From NCBI GenBank assembly GCA_018857735.1, contig JABMCL010000190.1, forward strand, positions 670,001 to 734,000: a stretch of DNA of 64,000 bases. Direction: 5' to 3'. Below, piece after piece: positions 61,683-64,000 of the stretch. Position 1 is the first letter of the stretch; the number at the start of each line of letters is the position of its first letter. The notes under the pieces are model-generated. The model searched no databases, was not told the DNA's origin, and saw only the letters and a program-made list of their open reading frames with translations. The DNA comes from Alviniconcha marisindica (Eukaryota; Mollusca; Gastropoda; Provannidae). The translations under genes were made by a program, and so were the position numbers.

Positions 61683-61893
61683 TTATAGTTTATACTGTGA
61701 CCTGGAACAAACTCTGGAAATGTTAGAATCAAAGAGGTCCCTGTAGCGTTCTGGAGATGGAGATGGCCCACTAGAGATGTTAGCTGCTGCCAGCTGATGA
61801 AAGTTAGCATTTTCTGCATGCCTCCTGATCAGAAGCTCTGCTTCCATTGGAAAGCACTGAATGGGTGCGGCTGCTGATTCATCATCCCCTACA
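61683..61893 (-). CDS. Possible antisense terminal exon, unrecognised
   Basis: On the minus strand TATTGTTGTAG| at 61894 is a fair acceptor. It is followed by an open frame of about 70 codons: GDDESAAAPIQCFPMEAELL, IRRHAENANFHQLAAANISS, GPSPSPERYRDLF and a short basic end before TAA/stop near 61683. The residue mix looks coding (charged, few low-complexity runs), unlike its surroundings. A minus-strand AATAAA lies near 61299. I do not recognise it and found no partner exon in the window. It could be chance or a LINE remnant. Confidence 0.3.
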
Positions 61894-61948
61894 ACAATAA
61901 TGCATGTCATTGATTTGTTTCATACAGTATACCCCATCATGATCATCT

Positions 61949-61955
61949 CTCTCTC

Positions 61956-62031
<76 letters not shown>

Positions 62032-62061
62032 TCTTGAGCTCTTCAGCTGTCTCTCCCTTGA

Positions 62062-62134
<73 letters not shown>
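61949..62134 (+). repeat. Long TC microsatellite in two blocks
   Basis: Two TC arrays (61949-62034 and 62064-62134) are separated by a near-duplicate spacer with CTTGAGCTCTTCAGCTGTCT and CCCTTGAGTTCTC. The block has itself been duplicated. Minus-strand Arg-Glu frames are artefacts. Confidence 0.95.
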
Positions 62135-62138
<4 letters not shown>

Positions 62139-62699
62139 CAAAACTGTCTACCAGCCAGACACACATACATGCACATTTGTCTCACATCTCTTTCTTATGT
62201 CACACTTTGATCACACAACACACGTAGATCCCTGAAATGTTCCACCACTCTTTCTGGAAAAGATCCATTTGCCTGTCGATTTTTCACTCCAAACGTCTGT
62301 CACAGATTTGGACGTTGTTATTTTGTTTGGGGCTGGGGGATATGGATATAACATAGCACAGAAACCCTGAGAAGGTTACTAATATCACATTGATTGATCT
62401 GCTGTGCCTTTTTTAAAGTAAATATGGACTGCCTGGTGTTCAGCAAAAATAGAAATCAGACACAAATGCAACACTAGTTATTTCAGGGCTGCTGGCACTA
62501 TTATGAGAAGAATCAAATTATAAAAGGGGCTGTTTCTTATTAACTCCTATTTCAGCAGTTAAATCTGCACTATCATGAATAGCTGTGCTTTGATAATTCA
62601 GCAGTTGAACCTGCTGCTATATCCACAAGTAAGATGGAACTGATTGAATAATTGTCATTTTTAGTTCTTGCTTATAGTTATTAGCAGTGCCCTTTAATA

Positions 62700-62735
62700 A
62701 AGTGTGTGTGTGTGTGTGGGGGGTGGGGGGGGGGT
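62700..62735 (+). repeat. TG run with poly-G
   Basis: TG dinucleotides at 62701-62718 run into a G-rich tract to about 62734. Confidence 0.92.
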
Positions 62736-62759
62736 ATATTTGAATGTCTGTGTGTCCAG

Positions 62760-63320
62760 GTTTTGTCCAGAGGATATCTTCTGAACTGCTCAGCCTTTTG
62801 TAAACCAACTTTGATATGATAGTGCATCATCATGAGCCAGACTGTCTTGCAGTAAAAATGAATTTGTTATCATCAAGGTCACAATGACTGAATTAGGACT
62901 CACATTTAAGCAAAATATCGCTGTAATGTATATATATCTTCCAAGCTGCTGATCCGTTTACAGCCAAACTTTAGTTTGACGGTACGCCATTAACAGCCAG
63001 TCTCTTGTGAAAAGATTGGATTGTGCATTTCAAGGTCAAGGTCACAGCAAAAGTTCAGAATTTCACTTAATGTTTCAGAAATATCCTCTGAACAGTTAAT
63101 CATCATGAGCCAAAATGTTGTGTGAAAAGATTGCTTTGTTCTTTTCAAGGTCAAGGTCACAAGCTCATAAATTAAAAATGACATTTTTGACCATATCTAC
63201 TGAATCAGATTTAACTTAATGGTACGTTATCATAAGCGAGAATGTTCTGTGAAAGCATTTGTTGTGTTCAGGGTCACGGTTACAGCAAAGGTTCAAAACA
63301 TCATTGGATGTTTGTCAGTC
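62760..63320 (+). repeat. About 120-bp tandem repeat with AGGTCA motifs
   Basis: Four or five diverged units, each with a CATCATGAGCCA.A.TGT block, a GTGAAAAGATT block and a TTCAAGGTCAAGGTCACA block. The last contains two AGGTCA half-sites in direct repeat with no spacer at 63033-63045 and 63148-63159, and single decayed versions near 62875 and 63270. Such repeats are common in mollusc intergenic DNA. Confidence 0.8.
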
Positions 63321-64000
63321 CTATATAATTCTCTGTACCACTGATGTCATTGCAACCAGTGTGTAGGTGTGTTGATGTACTGAACGTTTTTACTAATAGC
63401 CAGACCAAGTGTAAGCAAAGTGGATTAGATACATATTTTAGATATAATGATTATACTGACAGTGAATAACAGTCATTATATGTTGAGAAGTGTAAAACAG
63501 TTTTACTTCTTTTGGAAATTTAGCCAAATGTTTGATTCAATGAATGTCAGATTTGAAATGTGGGGTGGAGATAGGGGAGCACCCTATGCTGTAGAGATCA
63601 TTCGCTTGGACCACTCATGAATGCAAAATCAATTAAAACCACAGAAGAGATCTGATTTTTGTTAAAGAAGAAGAAGAAGAATTGACACTGAAAACCCTGG
63701 AACATTTTTATTGGATCACATTTCTTTCATCATAGTCATAGTCTAAGGCAGACTATGGTTGCGTTATTTGAGGCTGCCTTAAATGAAGTTACACAGTTCT
63801 GGCTGTAAGCACCAGAACAAGTGTTTTGAGTGGCTGTGGCAAGTTGTGTGCAGAGCGTTTTGTGGCTGGCACAACAAAGTTGGCTTGAAGGGAGAGCACA
63901 CCCATCTCACTCAGCCATGCCTGACTTGACTGGACAGTTTGCTGTGCTGTTGTAATACACACAACACAGTGCATGTTAGGGATCAGCGGGATTTAATCAC

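Larger units (their letters stand above)
55215..64000 (+). other. Presumed first intron of the tetraspanin gene
   Basis: No second tetraspanin exon (helix 1 remainder, small loop, helix 2) could be seen up to the window end. The stretch contains the SINE-like repeat, duplicated AC microsatellites, LINE remnants, long TC arrays and AGGTCA repeats listed below. Between them, for instance at 58700-59330 and 59920-61290, it is T/A-rich with nothing recognised. Confidence 0.55.

Noticed and set aside
61943..62185. Arg-Glu repeat proteins on the minus strand
   Set aside because: They are pure translation of TC microsatellites. The same applies to 23672-23992, 44783-45067 and 58300-58509.

Overview
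This is a 64 kb piece of an animal nuclear genome. Genes are split by GT-AG introns, and the non-coding DNA is full of microsatellites, poly-C/poly-G runs, minisatellites, LINE tails and tRNA-derived SINE pieces. The repeat style (short tails ending in ATTATTATT, SINE bodies ending in a GGCGTAAAACACC motif, tandem copies of AGGTCAAGGTCA) suggests a mollusc, probably a gastropod. That placement is an inference from style, not a database match.

The main gene is a complete-looking HELZ orthologue (helicase with zinc finger) on the + strand. I could join 22 coding exons from 7971 to 32582 with consistent splice phases into a predicted protein of 1755 residues. In order it has an acidic N-terminus, a short TPR-like helical region, a C2H2-type finger, a C3H1 finger, the HELZ central domain, an Upf1-like superfamily 1 helicase core with all main motifs, a PAM2-like motif and a long low-complexity C-terminal tail. 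Its introns hold a different minisatellite almost every time. In four places a tandem duplication has copied an exon-intron junction of the gene itself.

Upstream (1-7948) are repeats: an inverted repeat pair, a LINE reverse-transcriptase tail, a SINE fragment and the first of two about 2.2 kb non-autonomous DNA transposons with matching terminal inverted repeats. The second copy lies in HELZ intron 1, inserted in a minisatellite. From 32583 to about 44.7 kb lies a T/G-rich stretch that may include a long HELZ 3' UTR, with arrays at 37.6-39.0 kb and 40.4-41.2 kb.

From about 44.8 to 54.7 kb the + strand becomes A/C-rich. This fits transcription from the minus strand, where a two-exon gene for an unrecognised 164-residue, probably four-pass membrane protein lies (52558-54697). 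Head-to-head with it, about 420 bp away, starts a tetraspanin (TSPAN5/17-like). Only its first coding exon (55119-55214) is recognisable; the rest of the window looks like its first intron, with LINE remnants, microsatellites and one possible antisense terminal exon at 61683-61893.

I found no operons, CRISPR arrays, rRNA or convincing functional tRNA genes. The most unusual content is the repeated copying of splice junctions inside HELZ, the paired TIR transposons, and an added C2H2 finger that human HELZ, as I remember it, lacks.
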